From positions 1 through 49,748 of the forward strand of contig JALLAZ010010388.1 of NCBI GenBank assembly GCA_036939755.1: 49,748 bases of DNA, written 5' to 3'. How positions within the stretch are numbered: the stretch's first letter is position 1; every line of letters begins with the position of its first letter. This stretch comes from Stephanodiscus triporus (Eukaryota; Bacillariophyta; Thalassiosirophyceae; Thalassiosirales; Thalassiosiraceae). Below, piece by piece: positions 1 through 9,550 of the stretch. The translations under genes were made by a program, and so were the position numbers. The notes beneath the pieces are model-generated. The model searched no databases. It worked only from the letters and a program-made list of their open reading frames with translations, and had not been told where the DNA came from.

Positions 1-597
1 TACGACGGCGGCTGCCATGGTTCATTGTGTTTTATCGAGTTATGTGAGTTTTGTGTGTGAGTTGTACGTAAAATATACCTTCCCGCCGAATAAGATATTT
101 TATTGCTCGCAAGCAAAAACTCCCACCCCTAGCGAGGGAGAGAGGAGCACACTAACAATTTTCAATTTTCTCACTTTTGGTAGCTGTCGCCAAAAAATCA
201 AGAATCGCTAACTGTCTATCCTCCTTGGCGTGCATCGCCCCCCTCCTTCATTCCGCTGAATCAGCCATCTCCTCCGATGGGCCCTCATCTCCATCATCCC
301 TTTCCCACTCGATCCCACCCGCGAAATCATCGAAAAAAGACTCGAAGACATCATATCGATGGAGTGCCTGGCCCATCAGACGGAGGTCATTCAGGCTGAC
401 ATCACTGCCTGCCTCGACGCTGTCGACCGCATTGCTGTTGATCGCTTCTCTGTCTTCCATTGACAAGCTGTTGTAGTCGACGTGGTTGCCAAGAGAGAGA
501 GAGCCCAATCTGAGAGAGAGAGAGACCGGCGACTCTGACTCAACAATCAAATCATCAGCGGTACCCTGCTCCTCATGGCTGAGCAGGCCAAGGAGTG
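1..597. other. No supported gene; GA-rich simple sequence
   Basis: I see no gene here. A GA-dinucleotide-rich stretch lies at about 494-532. Open frames on both strands in this part are biased by simple sequence and resemble no family I recognise. One long minus frame enters from the transposase remnant further right and continues here, but its protein similarity stops near 1020, so the part below that is treated as chance. Confidence 0.5.
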
Positions 598-890
598 CCT
601 CTCCGGCGATTTGATGGTTGTTGCCTTTGGTGGTGGCATGGTGGCGGCATGACAATAACAATGGCAGAGCGGCAAGGGATGAGGAAACCGTGAGAGCAAT
701 GATGACAACGATCACACGAAGCAACAACCAACTTACCCAGGGCCTCTGCGGCAATTTGATGGTTGTTGCCTTTGGTGGCAGTGTGGTGGCAGCATGACAA
801 TGGTGACGGCAAAGCGGCAAGGGATGAGTAAACCACGGCAATTGATGACGACAATGATCGCGATCGCAATGACACAGGAAGAGGAAGAAA
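598..890. repeat. Imperfect tandem duplication, period about 145 bp
   Basis: Two adjacent diverged copies share the core ttgatggttgttgcc (starting at 611 and 756), followed in both by a GGTGG/GCATGACAA stretch and then GCGGCAAGGGATGAG. A shorter echo of the copy end (caacaa.caacttacc) recurs near 985. The repeat is next to the mariner remnant. Whether it belonged to that element cannot be told from this window. Confidence 0.6.
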
Positions 891-1020
891 ATTGTGATCG
901 CGGCGACAACGCAAGGGCATAGAATAGCGTCGTCGCCGCCGGCCGAGCCCACGGTCAGATGAACGGACGAGGACACCACATACAAAACAACAATCAACTT
1001 ACCGATGAATTGGATAATGT

Positions 1021-2199
1021 ACTCGCAGTTGAGTGCATTGTTGTCGATGAGTGCCCAACAAGGCAGCCTCAGTGGAATGTCACCACCAACAGCTTTCTCC
1101 ACCTTAAGCTTTCCAACATGAGGAAGCTTGTAGTCGTTGTTCCTGTTGTTGTGGATTAGAATTTGGTTCATGATGATTTGGGCTGTCGTCCAAACCTTTT
1201 TACAAATGTCCAGAGGGAGATCGGCGAAGGCTTCAAGGACATGTGCACAGAGCTCGTCCATGTTCTTTGCACACTTCTGATATTGAAGTGACTGAATGGC
1301 ACGGAAGAAGGCCAGATCAAGTGTGTTGCAGTCTGGTGAGTTTGCAGGCTGAGTCACAAAGCTGATGTCCCACCCGCCTGCATTCATCTCCGCCAGATGG
1401 ACATCTATCATTGCCCCCATCCTTCCCATGATTCTTGGGTGGGCTGGAGCATTATCCATCTGGATTTGCACTTTCTTGGGCCACCACTCTGGCCACTACA
1501 TGATGATTCCCGGGAGAAGATTATCAAGGTACATTTGGACAGATTCTGTTCTTCCAACCTTGACACTTTTCATCTCGAGGCAGGAACATGCTTGGTAAAA
1601 AACCATGTGCCTATCTTTCCATCCCACCATTCTCTGGTCTGGGGACTCTGTCTTGGCCACACGACTGCAGTGAGATGCATAACCTTTTCAATGTGACTCT
1701 TGTGCTTGCACGTTTGGTGAGGTGGCGTCTCCCCAGGGACCAAGATGTAGGATGTATTAACTTCTGTCAAGTAAAACCACTTCTCATAGATGTCCACCCT
1801 CTCCAACATGTCAGTAAACTGACCATCCTGGACATAACTAAGATAGTAAGCCACCCTATCTGCCTTGTTTTTGTCTGTCAATATGGGCCTAATACTATTG
1901 CGAGTGTGCTTCAAGTGGCCTCTCTTCAATGCGTCATGGATTGTAGACTTGGGGATGCCTATCTTGAAGGCCAAGGTCCAAATGTTCTTTTGGTACTGGA
2001 ATGGCACAGCCTTCACCTTCTCTTGCAGTTCAGTAATAGAAATCTTCCTGGGATGGCCAGTGCCCGGTAAGCGCTCCAAGCTCTTAACAAGATCACGATT
2101 GGCCGTATCGAGAATATCCTGTGTGTGTTTTCTCCAGATTTTGCCAACATACGCGGTTGACACCCCAAATTCAATCAATTCCTCTGAGATCTGTCGCAC
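1021..2199 (-). pseudogene. Plant-type mariner transposase, broken
   Basis: The remnant reads from 2199 down to about 1020. The N-terminal half (2199-1570) has a helix-turn-helix-like segment (GIPKSTIHDALKRGHLK) and the region VDIYEKWFYL, which in plant-type mariner transposases reads IDEKWFY. The first catalytic Asp is therefore Tyr here. The frame is lost near 1570-1580, and a second frame continues with an in-frame TAG at 1496-1498. From 1471 down it carries QMDNAPAH (second Asp) and QPANSPDCNTLDLAFF (third Asp), about 45 residues apart by my count. One substitution in the catalytic triad, one frameshift and one stop make it inactive. Similarity fades after GKLKVEKA; the rest of the minus frame down to 248 looks non-homologous. 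The nearest family is the plant mariner-like group (DDD type), assigned from these motifs alone. Confidence 0.85.
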
Positions 2200-2393
2200 C
2201 TATTATAGATAATTTCTGATTATCGATAATAGTTTCACTTAATATCTATAATTTGTTCCTATTATCGATAATAGTTTTTAGGTACCTTATCTATTATAGA
2301 TAATAAGTACCTATTATAGATAATAAAGGTACCTATTATAGATAATAAGCTGCCTATTATAGATAATCAGTGCTGTACTGATTATCTATAAAG
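2200..2393. repeat. Array of AT-rich palindromes (TATTATAGATAATA / ATTATCGATAAT)
   Basis: About nine near-palindromic 12-15-mers follow one another directly upstream of the mariner remnant, for example at 2201-2213, 2219-2230, 2261-2272, 2291-2305, 2311-2325, 2333-2347 and 2354-2368. Some are separated by GGTACC. The last two form a perfect 13-bp inverted repeat (2358-2370 with 2378-2390) around a 7-nt loop. They could be subterminal repeats of a DNA transposon or a satellite-like expansion. I cannot assign them to the mariner with certainty. Confidence 0.75.
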
Positions 2394-2435
2394 GGTTACG
2401 CTAATTTTGTGCGCCGCCCCGATAGTTGCAGGCGC

Positions 2436-2480
2436 GCTGTGTGAGTTGCCGCCGTCTCTTTGGGCGGCAACTCACACAGC
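2436..2480. repeat. Perfect 18-bp hairpin, GC-rich
   Basis: GCTGTGTGAGTTGCCGCC (2436-2453) is followed after nine bases by its exact reverse complement (2463-2480). It sits at the left edge of a GC-rich island enclosed by the AT palindromes. It may be a transposon terminus or a fold-back structure. No gene ends here, so a terminator role is unlikely. Confidence 0.85.
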
Positions 2481-2499
2481 AATGCCACCTTAAACTTTT

Positions 2500-2640
2500 C
2501 CCCCGATGGTTAGGGTTGCATGCGGCCGCCCCGATGGTTAGGGTTGTGTGTGGCTGCCCCGACTGCATGCGGCCGCCCCGCGTTAGGGTGAGGCACCGGT
2601 TGCCCCAAAAGTTAGGGTTGTGCGTGCAGGGGGGTTGGGT
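2500..2640. repeat. GC-rich island with repeated GGTTAGGGTTG motifs
   Basis: The unit GATGGTTAGGGTTG plus a GCATGCGGCCGCCCC-like spacer recurs irregularly, giving four TTAGGG cores (near 2509, 2538, 2582 and 2612). TTAGGG is also a common telomere unit, but the copies here are spaced and degenerate. I read them as an internal repeat of the same element as the flanking palindromes rather than a telomere. Confidence 0.5.
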
Positions 2641-2703
2641 TGGTTGGTTTGAAAAAAGCCTCTTGACTTTTGTGTAACCCTACAGCATTGCAGATATTAA
2701 GTA

Positions 2704-2780
2704 CCTATTATCGATAATCAGATCCCACCTATTATGTATATTTTTTTGGATTATCGATAATAGGAATTATAGATATTAGG
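2704..2780. repeat. Second AT palindrome block, 16-bp inverted repeat
   Basis: CCTATTATCGATAATC (2704-2719) is repeated exactly in inverted orientation at 2749-2764. It is followed by AATTATAGATATTA, the reverse complement of a segment in the first block near 2240-2253. The two blocks therefore bracket the GC-rich island in roughly mirror order, as expected for a composite fold-back element. Confidence 0.75.
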
Positions 2781-2893
2781 TGTAACAGACCTTAATTTTT
2801 CGCCCACCATCCACAGCTTTACTTGCAAGCTGCTTTTTCTCTTCACTCTCATATCGTACCCTGCACACTACTTATTCGAGTAGATATCTATTT

Positions 2894-3526
2894 ATGTTTG
2901 AGCAAGAGCACGAGCACCGAGCTGCATGCCATTATTTCCCCCAATCTGACAAGGAGATTGGTGAGGAGGTGTTTGAATGTTGTTCGCAATTGACAAATGT
3001 GGAGCTTCCTGAGGGGCTTGAGAGGATTGGATCGAGGGCATTTCTTGAATGCGAGGCACTGCATGCCATCGTGATCCCCCCATATGTCATGGAGATTGGC
3101 GAGGAGGTATTCAAAAATTGTTTGCAGTTGATGAGTGTAATTTTTTGCAAAAAAATTGAAGAGATTGTTTCTGGAGAGTCGATGCGGGATTGGTGGAATC
3201 ATGGCATTCACAATAAGTCTCCTAGCACGTATTGTTTTTTTATCCGATGCAACATTCCTGAGCGTGTTGGTCTTGTTCAAGCAAGGAAATGGCAGATCAA
3301 TATCCATGAAATGCTCAAGCACATTCCTTCCATCTCCCCCGAGAATTTGAGTGCTTATTTCGATTCCATCGATTACAAGCTTTCCATCTATGAAAATTTG
3401 AAGGATGCTCCCATGTTGCTGGAGCTTGCCATCTACCGGAACAATGCCATTCTCAATACCAACATTGACAGCATTCTCAATACCGACATTGTTCCACATG
3501 TTCTGTCCTATCTGACTGATGGATAG
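2894..3526 (+). CDS. BspA-type leucine-rich-repeat protein (LRR_5), short
   Basis: The 210-residue frame contains two to three BspA-like repeats in its first third. The pattern is I-G-x-x-x-F-x-x-C-x-x-L followed by V-x-(L/I)-P-x-x-(L/V), seen as IGEEVFECCSQLTNVELPEG, IGSRAFLECEALHAIVIPP and IGEEVFKNCLQLMSV. The second half (IHEMLKHIPSIS and APMLLELAIYR) has the helical tail I associate with large families of LRR proteins in diatom genomes. Binding partners and location are unknown. No signal peptide is visible, and the protein is short for the family, so it may be a truncated copy or a 3' piece. The context of transposon remnants on both sides fits a recently duplicated, fast-moving family. 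Start chosen at the first Met. Confidence 0.7.
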   Translation: MFEQEHEHRAACHYFPQSDKEIGEEVFECCSQLTNVELPEGLERIGSRAFLECEALHAIVIPPYVMEIGEEVFKNCLQLMSVIFCKKIEEIVSGESMRDWWNHGIHNKSPSTYCFFIRCNIPERVGLVQARKWQINIHEMLKHIPSISPENLSAYFDSIDYKLSIYENLKDAPMLLELAIYRNNAILNTNIDSILNTDIVPHVLSYLTDG

Positions 3527-4647
3527 GTTTTCCATTGGTTGGAATTACACATTTGTTGCATGTATACTAGAAAAATTATTCTGTTCAGCTAGTTATGTGG
3601 CCACCAATGAGCTTTGTGCTACATCCATTCCCTCTTCCCATTTGCCAAACAATCGAGTACAAAAACAGAGAGTACTAGAACAGAGAGTAATAGTGGAGGA
3701 AGCCTGGGCCAGATCTCTGCCACAAACATCGTAGGCTCCATGGCTGGTGAGTTTTATCATTGAATGTTTATTGTGACATGAAGTTAACAAGTTAAACAAG
3801 AAGAACTAAAAGAATACCAACTGAGCTGAAAACAAGATGCCAACTTGTAAGCATATAATTTGCGCTGAATCTGAATGAGTAGGTTCTCTTAACAGCAGAC
3901 AGATAAGTGAGCCACTCTCAAATTCCGAACAAAGAAAAACAGAAGAGTATGTGATTTGAATCTTCTACAAGAATACATACAAGACACCAGAAAAAGACTA
4001 GATAAATATATGTTACTTTTAGTGAAACTAAGTTACATCATTGTCAATAGAATTAAGTTCTTTAAATTTTATCCTAAATTGTAGTTTGTTATCGCTGTCG
4101 TATGAGGATGTGAGTGTTTTCAGTTTCAATATTCATCGCAAATTCATCATGGCATCCTCAGTATTGTATTTTACATCCATTGTAAATGTGGAATTGCTCC
4201 ATACAAAATTGTATAATTATCCCTGCTCATCTAATGTGATTTCAGTACTATTGAAAATCTTCAAATCTGAATCCAAACTAACGTACAAGTTTCAGATGGA
4301 GAGCCAGGACATCTTTGCCTTGATCATACATTTCATAGCCATTCCGGTGTACTAGTAACTTGAAGGTTGTCCTGATCTTTGCGCTGTTGACCTTTCTGCC
4401 AGTGCTATTGAATTGGTCTTCATTCCACATTGTCTTGTGTTCAACATTCAACATGGATTACTACTGGAAGGTTATCCTTGTCCAAAATCTTGTTCAGTAT
4501 CAGTAGGTTTAGCAATATAAACACTTCATAACATTCGGCATCAATTTGTAGGATTCCAATGGGCACAGTGATCAGATGCTGAGGAAGACAGCCCGTTCTC
4601 CCCAAAGCCAAGACTGACCAATAGTTCTGAAACCACAGCCACAGGGA
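3527..4647. other. AT-rich spacer, no supported gene
   Basis: Short frames on both strands show no recognisable domain. The plus frame at 4041-4355 is hydrophobic and AT-biased and is not supported. No tRNA-like structure was seen. Confidence 0.5.
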
Positions 4648-5718
4648 TACTTGGCTGTTAATGCCGGCATTGTGTCAGGGATTTTTTTTCAAAACGACAG
4701 ACACACCGACATGTTGTGCGACATGTCGGCCCCAAAACAGACCATGTTGGCGACATCAAGCTGTGTTGGCTCCTCAGATACCGTGTCAATGTCGTGTCAA
4801 CATGACTATTACCCGTCATGTTTGTACATGTTGGCAAAAAAACTAATAATAGTACTACAATATTATGCAAAATTCAAATAATCATGGCAACGCAGCGGTG
4901 GCTTTGGGAGATGGCGGCAGTGTGATGGCATTTGGGGAGGCACGTTGGGTGGCCATTGAAGGTAGTGGCGGCACTGGGCCATGGCGCGGAAGACGAGCGA
5001 CGAGGAAATCAACGTCGACGTTGTGCAACAAGAGGGGAGGTTGATGCGCTGGGACAAGTAACTTGACGACGAACTACTTTAAACAAAACATGACAACAAA
5101 ATCACACTGCTATGGGATGTGACACAACTCGTACGAGACGCTACGCGACGACATGACAATGCAACGAGTGGGACAACAAGACAGAACAATGCCGTGACAA
5201 TGAGATGCAACACAATGATGCAACGATCAAGCAAAGTGGGCATGACAAAATGAATGAAGGGGTGCGATACCACGACGAGGTGAGACGAGACATGATGATG
5301 CAACGACGTGACAACTTGAATACAATTAGATGAGAGGGAAGACAAGAGACAAGATGCAGTGAATGACATGGTGTGGCAACACGACGGGATGGGACGTGAT
5401 GGAAAGGGGCAGAGCGACGACGCAATAACCCACCAAACGGACAAACAAATGGATGAACGGACAAACAAAGCGGGTGCGACGTGAGCTTGAGGCGACGGCG
5501 GTGTTTGCTGGGGGGGGGGGTTATGTAGATCAAAATTGCACGTAGGAATTAGAAGAAAGTTCACATCTACATTCTTCCTACATACAAATATTGTCTGTTT
5601 GTGGTACGCCAATGTCGAAAAATCAGACACAAAAGTGTGCTGACACACAAGAAACATGTCGCCTAAAAAAATTGGCGACATTGTCACTTGTTGTCGCCGA
5701 CATTAGGTACCAGCCAAG
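4648..5718. mobile_element. Non-autonomous DNA element with terminal inverted repeats
   Basis: The left end reads TACTTGGCTGTTAATGCCGG (4648-4667). Read on the minus strand, the right end has CTTGGCTGGTACCTAATGTCGG starting at 5718. Both continue into GTGTC/CGACA-rich subterminal DNA. The hexamer CAGGGA lies at 4642-4647 and again at 5719-5724 and could be a target-site duplication. The interior contains many irregular ACGACATGACAA-like repeats and no transposase-like frame. A second copy of the left end lies at 46317-46510. Superfamily not assigned. Confidence 0.65.
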
Positions 5719-5945
5719 CAGGGACTCTATGTAAGCACAATTAAGGGAGAGCCTACTTGAAACTTGATCCATTCAGGTTATTTTTTAATCCAAGGTTCAT
5801 CCACATATCTAGGTCTCAACAAAATGGCAGAATTCACAGGTCCCAATTTATTATGTTCGGCAAAGTACCTGTACTTACTCCTACATACGTCTTCCTACGC
5901 TGCGCCATTATGAATTTCCGAGAGGAAACAATCCGTTGTCGCGCG

Positions 5946-5953
5946 CTACGTAG
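5946..5953. promoter_or_regulatory. CTACGTAG palindrome upstream of the glycosyltransferase gene
   Basis: An exact 8-bp palindrome lies 50 bp before the ATG at 6004. The same octamer lies upstream of four other genes in the window. Its TACGTA core is an ACGT-type sequence of the kind bZIP proteins bind. A regulatory role is inferred. Confidence 0.4.
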
Positions 5954-6003
5954 GAGTTTTGATCGATCGATTTTTGTGTTCATGTCGACCTTAAACGCAC
6001 AAT

Positions 6004-7479
6004 TTGAAAATATACCCTGGGGGCATGACTCCTCACACTCGCGCGGAACGAGGAGGCGTACGGGGGGACGATAACGCTCGGAGGTCCAATAAATGGACGA
6101 ACGCGCGGATGTGCCTCGCGGCCCTGATCGCTGCGTTGCCCCTCTCAAACTACCTCCTCGCGAGAGAATCGAAATCGATGATGGCCGGCGGCGATGGAGG
6201 CGATGCCGGTCCCGGGGGGCGACGGCGCGCGGACGACGACCTCCTCCATCGTCCCCCCCCCTCGAGGAAGGTCGGCGGCCCTCCATCGTCGGCGGCATCG
6301 TCGTCGCCGCTGCTCGTCAAGGCCAACTCGATCGATTCGTACTGGTGGCCGTCCGCCGAGCACGGCGGCGGCCTCCTGGGTCGGATCCACGCCTCCCAGA
6401 ATCCCGCCGACTGCTCGTCCCCGGATACCAAGTTCTTCGTCTGGCGGTCGATGAAGGACAACGAGAATGACACGCGCGGACTCACGGCATGGGCGCACGC
6501 AGGCACGTTGCACCTCTTCCACGCGCTCACGGACGGCGACGGATACCCCGAGCACGGCGTCTCGCGGGTGCTCTTGACGGACGACAAGCTCTGGCCCATG
6601 GCCAGGGGGTGCGAGCACGGGCCTGAGACGAGGGAATGCTACTTCGAGCCGCTTTCGCACAGCTGCGGCCTCGGGGACGTCGACGACGTCGCGGACGCGA
6701 CGCGCTCGATCGAGCTGAAGGAACCGAAGGACGAGTACGATCGATCGTTACGGACGGTGTACTCGTCCGAGAAGTTGTGGTTCCGCGTCACGCAGGACAG
6801 GTTCTCGTGGATGAGAATGGGGGGGGAGAAGGATCACTCGGCGACGAGCATCGTCGCGGCGACATTCGCTTACTACTTCCGTCCACGTCAATGGCTGATC
6901 GACGAGATCGATCGGCGAATACGACTGTCGATGCCGCCCGACCTTAATCCAGAGAGGACCGTGGGTGTGCCGATACGACGGAGCGACAAGTGCCACGGTC
7001 ACAACATCACGGGATCGGCCAAGGGGGAGCTACAGTGTCCTCCGCTGTCGTTGTACCTGGACGGGGTTAGAAAGTTCCTCGAGTTCGATCCGCACATCGA
7101 GAACGTGATCGTGACGTCCGAGGACAAATCCGCGTGCGACGAATTCCTGGAGCTGCTGAGGGAGGAAATGCCGTCGCTGAGGGCGGTGCTGAACGTGGGA
7201 GACGCTCAGCAGGGGACAGGATCGGGTTCGAAGCTCGAATCGTACGTGGAGGGGGTGCACAACGCCGACGTCGTGGCGAGCGCCCTGACGTCGATGCACC
7301 TGCAACTCCGGGCTCGGTACTTCGTCATCACGTCGAAGTCGACGTGGACTGCCACGATTGCGGTCATGGCGCGCGCGTACGGCTTCGCGTCGGAGATATT
7401 GGTGATCGACATCGGGTCAAACCACAATACCTTCTCGGAGATGGCGAGGTCGGGCTGCACGGGCAGGGTAAAAGGATGA
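6004..7479 (+). CDS. Type II membrane glycosyltransferase, alpha-1,6-fucosyltransferase-like
   Basis: 491 residues. A basic N-terminus is followed by one hydrophobic segment (MCLAALIAALPLSNYLLA, about residues 36-53) and a Gly/Ser/Arg-rich stem, the usual layout of a Golgi type II enzyme. The catalytic part runs from about residue 140. VGVPIRRSDKCHGHN (about 319-333) resembles the nucleotide-sugar motif HxRRTDK of FUT8/NodZ-type (GT23) enzymes, although the His is Pro here. FVITSKSTWTATIAVMAR near 440 fits the family's C-terminal GDP-binding loop. The likely role is transfer of fucose to N-glycans in the secretory pathway, but the acceptor is unknown and the similarity is motif-level. Starts at Met8 or Met36 are also possible. 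It is convergent with the next gene. No intron is needed. Confidence 0.6.
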   Translation: MKIYPGGMTPHTRAERGGVRGDDNARRSNKWTNARMCLAALIAALPLSNYLLARESKSMMAGGDGGDAGPGGRRRADDDLLHRPPPSRKVGGPPSSAASSSPLLVKANSIDSYWWPSAEHGGGLLGRIHASQNPADCSSPDTKFFVWRSMKDNENDTRGLTAWAHAGTLHLFHALTDGDGYPEHGVSRVLLTDDKLWPMARGCEHGPETRECYFEPLSHSCGLGDVDDVADATRSIELKEPKDEYDRSLRTVYSSEKLWFRVTQDRFSWMRMGGEKDHSATSIVAATFAYYFRPRQWLIDEIDRRIRLSMPPDLNPERTVGVPIRRSDKCHGHNITGSAKGELQCPPLSLYLDGVRKFLEFDPHIENVIVTSEDKSACDEFLELLREEMPSLRAVLNVGDAQQGTGSGSKLESYVEGVHNADVVASALTSMHLQLRARYFVITSKSTWTATIAVMARAYGFASEILVIDIGSNHNTFSEMARSGCTGRVKG

Positions 7480-7798
7480 CGTTGTGCGTATCTTCCCACC
7501 GCTAGACGATTTTTTTGATGTCATCCCTTCCAACGGTTGTCAATTCAAATATTAGTGCACTGACGATGAGAAGAGAGTGATCTTTACCAAATTTGTTAAT
7601 AAATTACCTTGATCGAAGCGACTCGATTGCAAATGAACTTCATTCTTTGAACGTGGCTACATTTTTCTAGACAAGATATGATACTCTGCCCCGCATCGCT
7701 TTTGCTCATGACAACATGAATCATTATGCAGTTGTTGGAATGTGGCGAATAAGTGAATGCTGTACAATAATAAGGAATCAGAACTTTGTTCAACGGCC
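7480..7798. other. Convergent intergenic spacer
   Basis: AT-rich spacer between two stop codons. It should hold the two 3' UTRs. No gene or structured element was recognised. Confidence 0.6.
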
Positions 7799-9550
7799 CT
7801 AAACAAATTCCTTCTTATCATCCGACTTCAAAGAAGTGTGCTCATTGATAAATTTCTCTATTCTTGCAAAGCGTCCGTCGATTCCACCATCATCAGATTC
7901 GATCGACTCCCCTGTGTCGAGGCGACGTCTGGGTTGACTCCGATAATCCACAGAGCGCTGGTTCGATTTAGTTCGCATCATATCCTTTGAACGCCTCAAA
8001 GAGTCATCCCCGTGTTCATTTCCATGTTCATCCCCGCCTGAAGAATCGGCGAGAGACAAATCTAGCGTCATAATTTCGTCCTCACTCGTGGTCGAGTTAG
8101 GCGATAGTCCGCCGTCCTGCATTCCACCTTGTCTGCGAGACCGTCGTTTTCTCGATGTCATAACAGTTTTTAAGTCATTGAGAAAGTCTCCCAATGCCAC
8201 GCTGTCCCCAAATGCACGAGCACTCGCATCCCTCCGTCGCGCCTCTTCCTCTTCGCGATAGCCTTCAACCCATTCATCCGGCGGGAAGACGAAGCAATGC
8301 GCCACGGCAGAAAAGAGCATCTCGAGGCATATCAAAAAGTTTTGGGCGCGCACGACGAAGTCGACGGCCTCTTCTTGGGAGTCGAATTTTTCCGGAAACG
8401 CGACGTTGACGACAAAGGACAGAACCATTCTTTGCCAAAATGTCATGAACACGACCCCTTTGATGCACAAAAACTTTGGCCAGGGATCGCACCAGGCTAG
8501 ATTGCTTCTCGTAGCGTGGTAAAACCGCACCAATCCCCTGAATGCGAAGAATATTGAGATATTCGTCACAATAGTGATGTAAAGCTGTGGGGTCGTCGGG
8601 TCTAGGAATTTTGTTGGTTCCACTAATTGATTCGAGACAAGCCAAGCAATGGCAGTCAAGGGTCGCAATAAAACGAATTGCATTGCATACCGTTGACACT
8701 GATCCAGCACAGCTTCGGCTTTGATTCGATCGGGACTGACGTAATTGCCATATTCATCAACCACCCCCGGCACTGGAGCGTCCGCAGAGTCCGCCAACGA
8801 CGTTTCCTTCCTCCTCCTGCATATATTTCGGCAACTGAACCACAACCTTTTGCACGCTTTGGGTCCGCAACGACACTTGTCCGGCCTGCTCAACTGATCC
8901 GCCTTCAGTTCCAGCAGAGTGATAACCGCCCGCCTATCCCCCCTCCCCAACACGGCAATCAGGAACGAGAGGAACATATAGACACAATAGCTTTCGTAGA
9001 ACTCTCGAACCACCGCCAGATACGGTTCAGCGTCCACGAACACCAGCGACAGCCAACTAGAGAGCGAATAGATCGGGGTCATCCACAGCACCGCCATGAT
9101 CTTTCGCTGCACGACGGGAAGGTGCATGTGTCGCAGGTGCTGACTGAGGTGGTACCCGCTAACGAGGATCACCAGTATTGTGAACATTCCCGCGTACTGA
9201 ACGGCCAACCGCGAATTTTCATCCTCCTGCAGGTCTTGGACGGATGCCATGTCCTGGTGGATGGATTCCGTTGCATCTTCCATAGTGTTTGTGAAGTTAC
9301 TGATGTACTCGTCGGTAGCGTTCAGTGACTCTGACACCAGTTTCGTCAGGGTTTTCATCTGCGACGCGTATGCGGACTGGAAGGTCGATTGCTGCGATTG
9401 CATTGCCGCCAGCTGCTCGTTCACCTTGGCGATATCGACATGATAATTGATTTTGAGGGAGTGGATGCTGGAGGAAAAGATGGTGATGATCGTGGCGGTC
9501 GAGGCCACGAGCAGAATGAAGAGGATGAAGGCGGGCACAAGAGAGTTCAT
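7799..9550 (-). CDS. TMEM184 / organic solute transporter alpha (DUF300, LAZ1-like) membrane protein
   Basis: 583 residues in one uninterrupted frame. The first 25 residues form a hydrophobic anchor and are followed by a predicted extracytoplasmic coiled coil (about 35-110) with N-glycosylation sequons. The DUF300 core begins near residue 115 and has several membrane segments. Its hallmark is HLRHMHLPVVQRKIMAVLWM, then PIYSLSSWLSL and REFYESYCVYMFLSF. A Cys-rich loop follows (CRCGPKACKRLWFSC), and the tail after about 430 is hydrophilic, Ser/Arg-rich and acidic. Relatives are seven-helix proteins of the plasma membrane, endosome or vacuole, including OST-alpha and plant LAZ1. The substrate cannot be predicted. 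The long N-terminal coiled coil is unusual compared with the compact human TMEM184 proteins. TATCGTA occurs 58 bp upstream of the ATG (9608-9614). Confidence 0.85.
   Translation of the reverse strand: MNSLVPAFILFILLVASTATIITIFSSSIHSLKINYHVDIAKVNEQLAAMQSQQSTFQSAYASQMKTLTKLVSESLNATDEYISNFTNTMEDATESIHQDMASVQDLQEDENSRLAVQYAGMFTILVILVSGYHLSQHLRHMHLPVVQRKIMAVLWMTPIYSLSSWLSLVFVDAEPYLAVVREFYESYCVYMFLSFLIAVLGRGDRRAVITLLELKADQLSRPDKCRCGPKACKRLWFSCRNICRRRKETSLADSADAPVPGVVDEYGNYVSPDRIKAEAVLDQCQRYAMQFVLLRPLTAIAWLVSNQLVEPTKFLDPTTPQLYITIVTNISIFFAFRGLVRFYHATRSNLAWCDPWPKFLCIKGVVFMTFWQRMVLSFVVNVAFPEKFDSQEEAVDFVVRAQNFLICLEMLFSAVAHCFVFPPDEWVEGYREEEEARRRDASARAFGDSVALGDFLNDLKTVMTSRKRRSRRQGGMQDGGLSPNSTTSEDEIMTLDLSLADSSGGDEHGNEHGDDSLRRSKDMMRTKSNQRSVDYRSQPRRRLDTGESIESDDGGIDGRFARIEKFINEHTSLKSDDKKEFV

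Noticed and set aside
248..1020. C-terminal half of the long minus frame beyond the mariner domain
   Set aside because: Transposase similarity ends near 1020. The rest is repeat-derived, hydrophobic and Ser/Leu-rich, with no recognisable domain.
2500..2640. TTAGGG motifs as an interstitial telomere
   Set aside because: Only four spaced, degenerate copies inside a GC-rich repeat; there is no tandem telomeric array.
4651..4881. Overlapping plus and minus frames in the left end of the 4.6-kb element
   Set aside because: They arise from GTGTC/CGACA repeats in the subterminal region, and the homologous copy at 46317 does not keep the frame.
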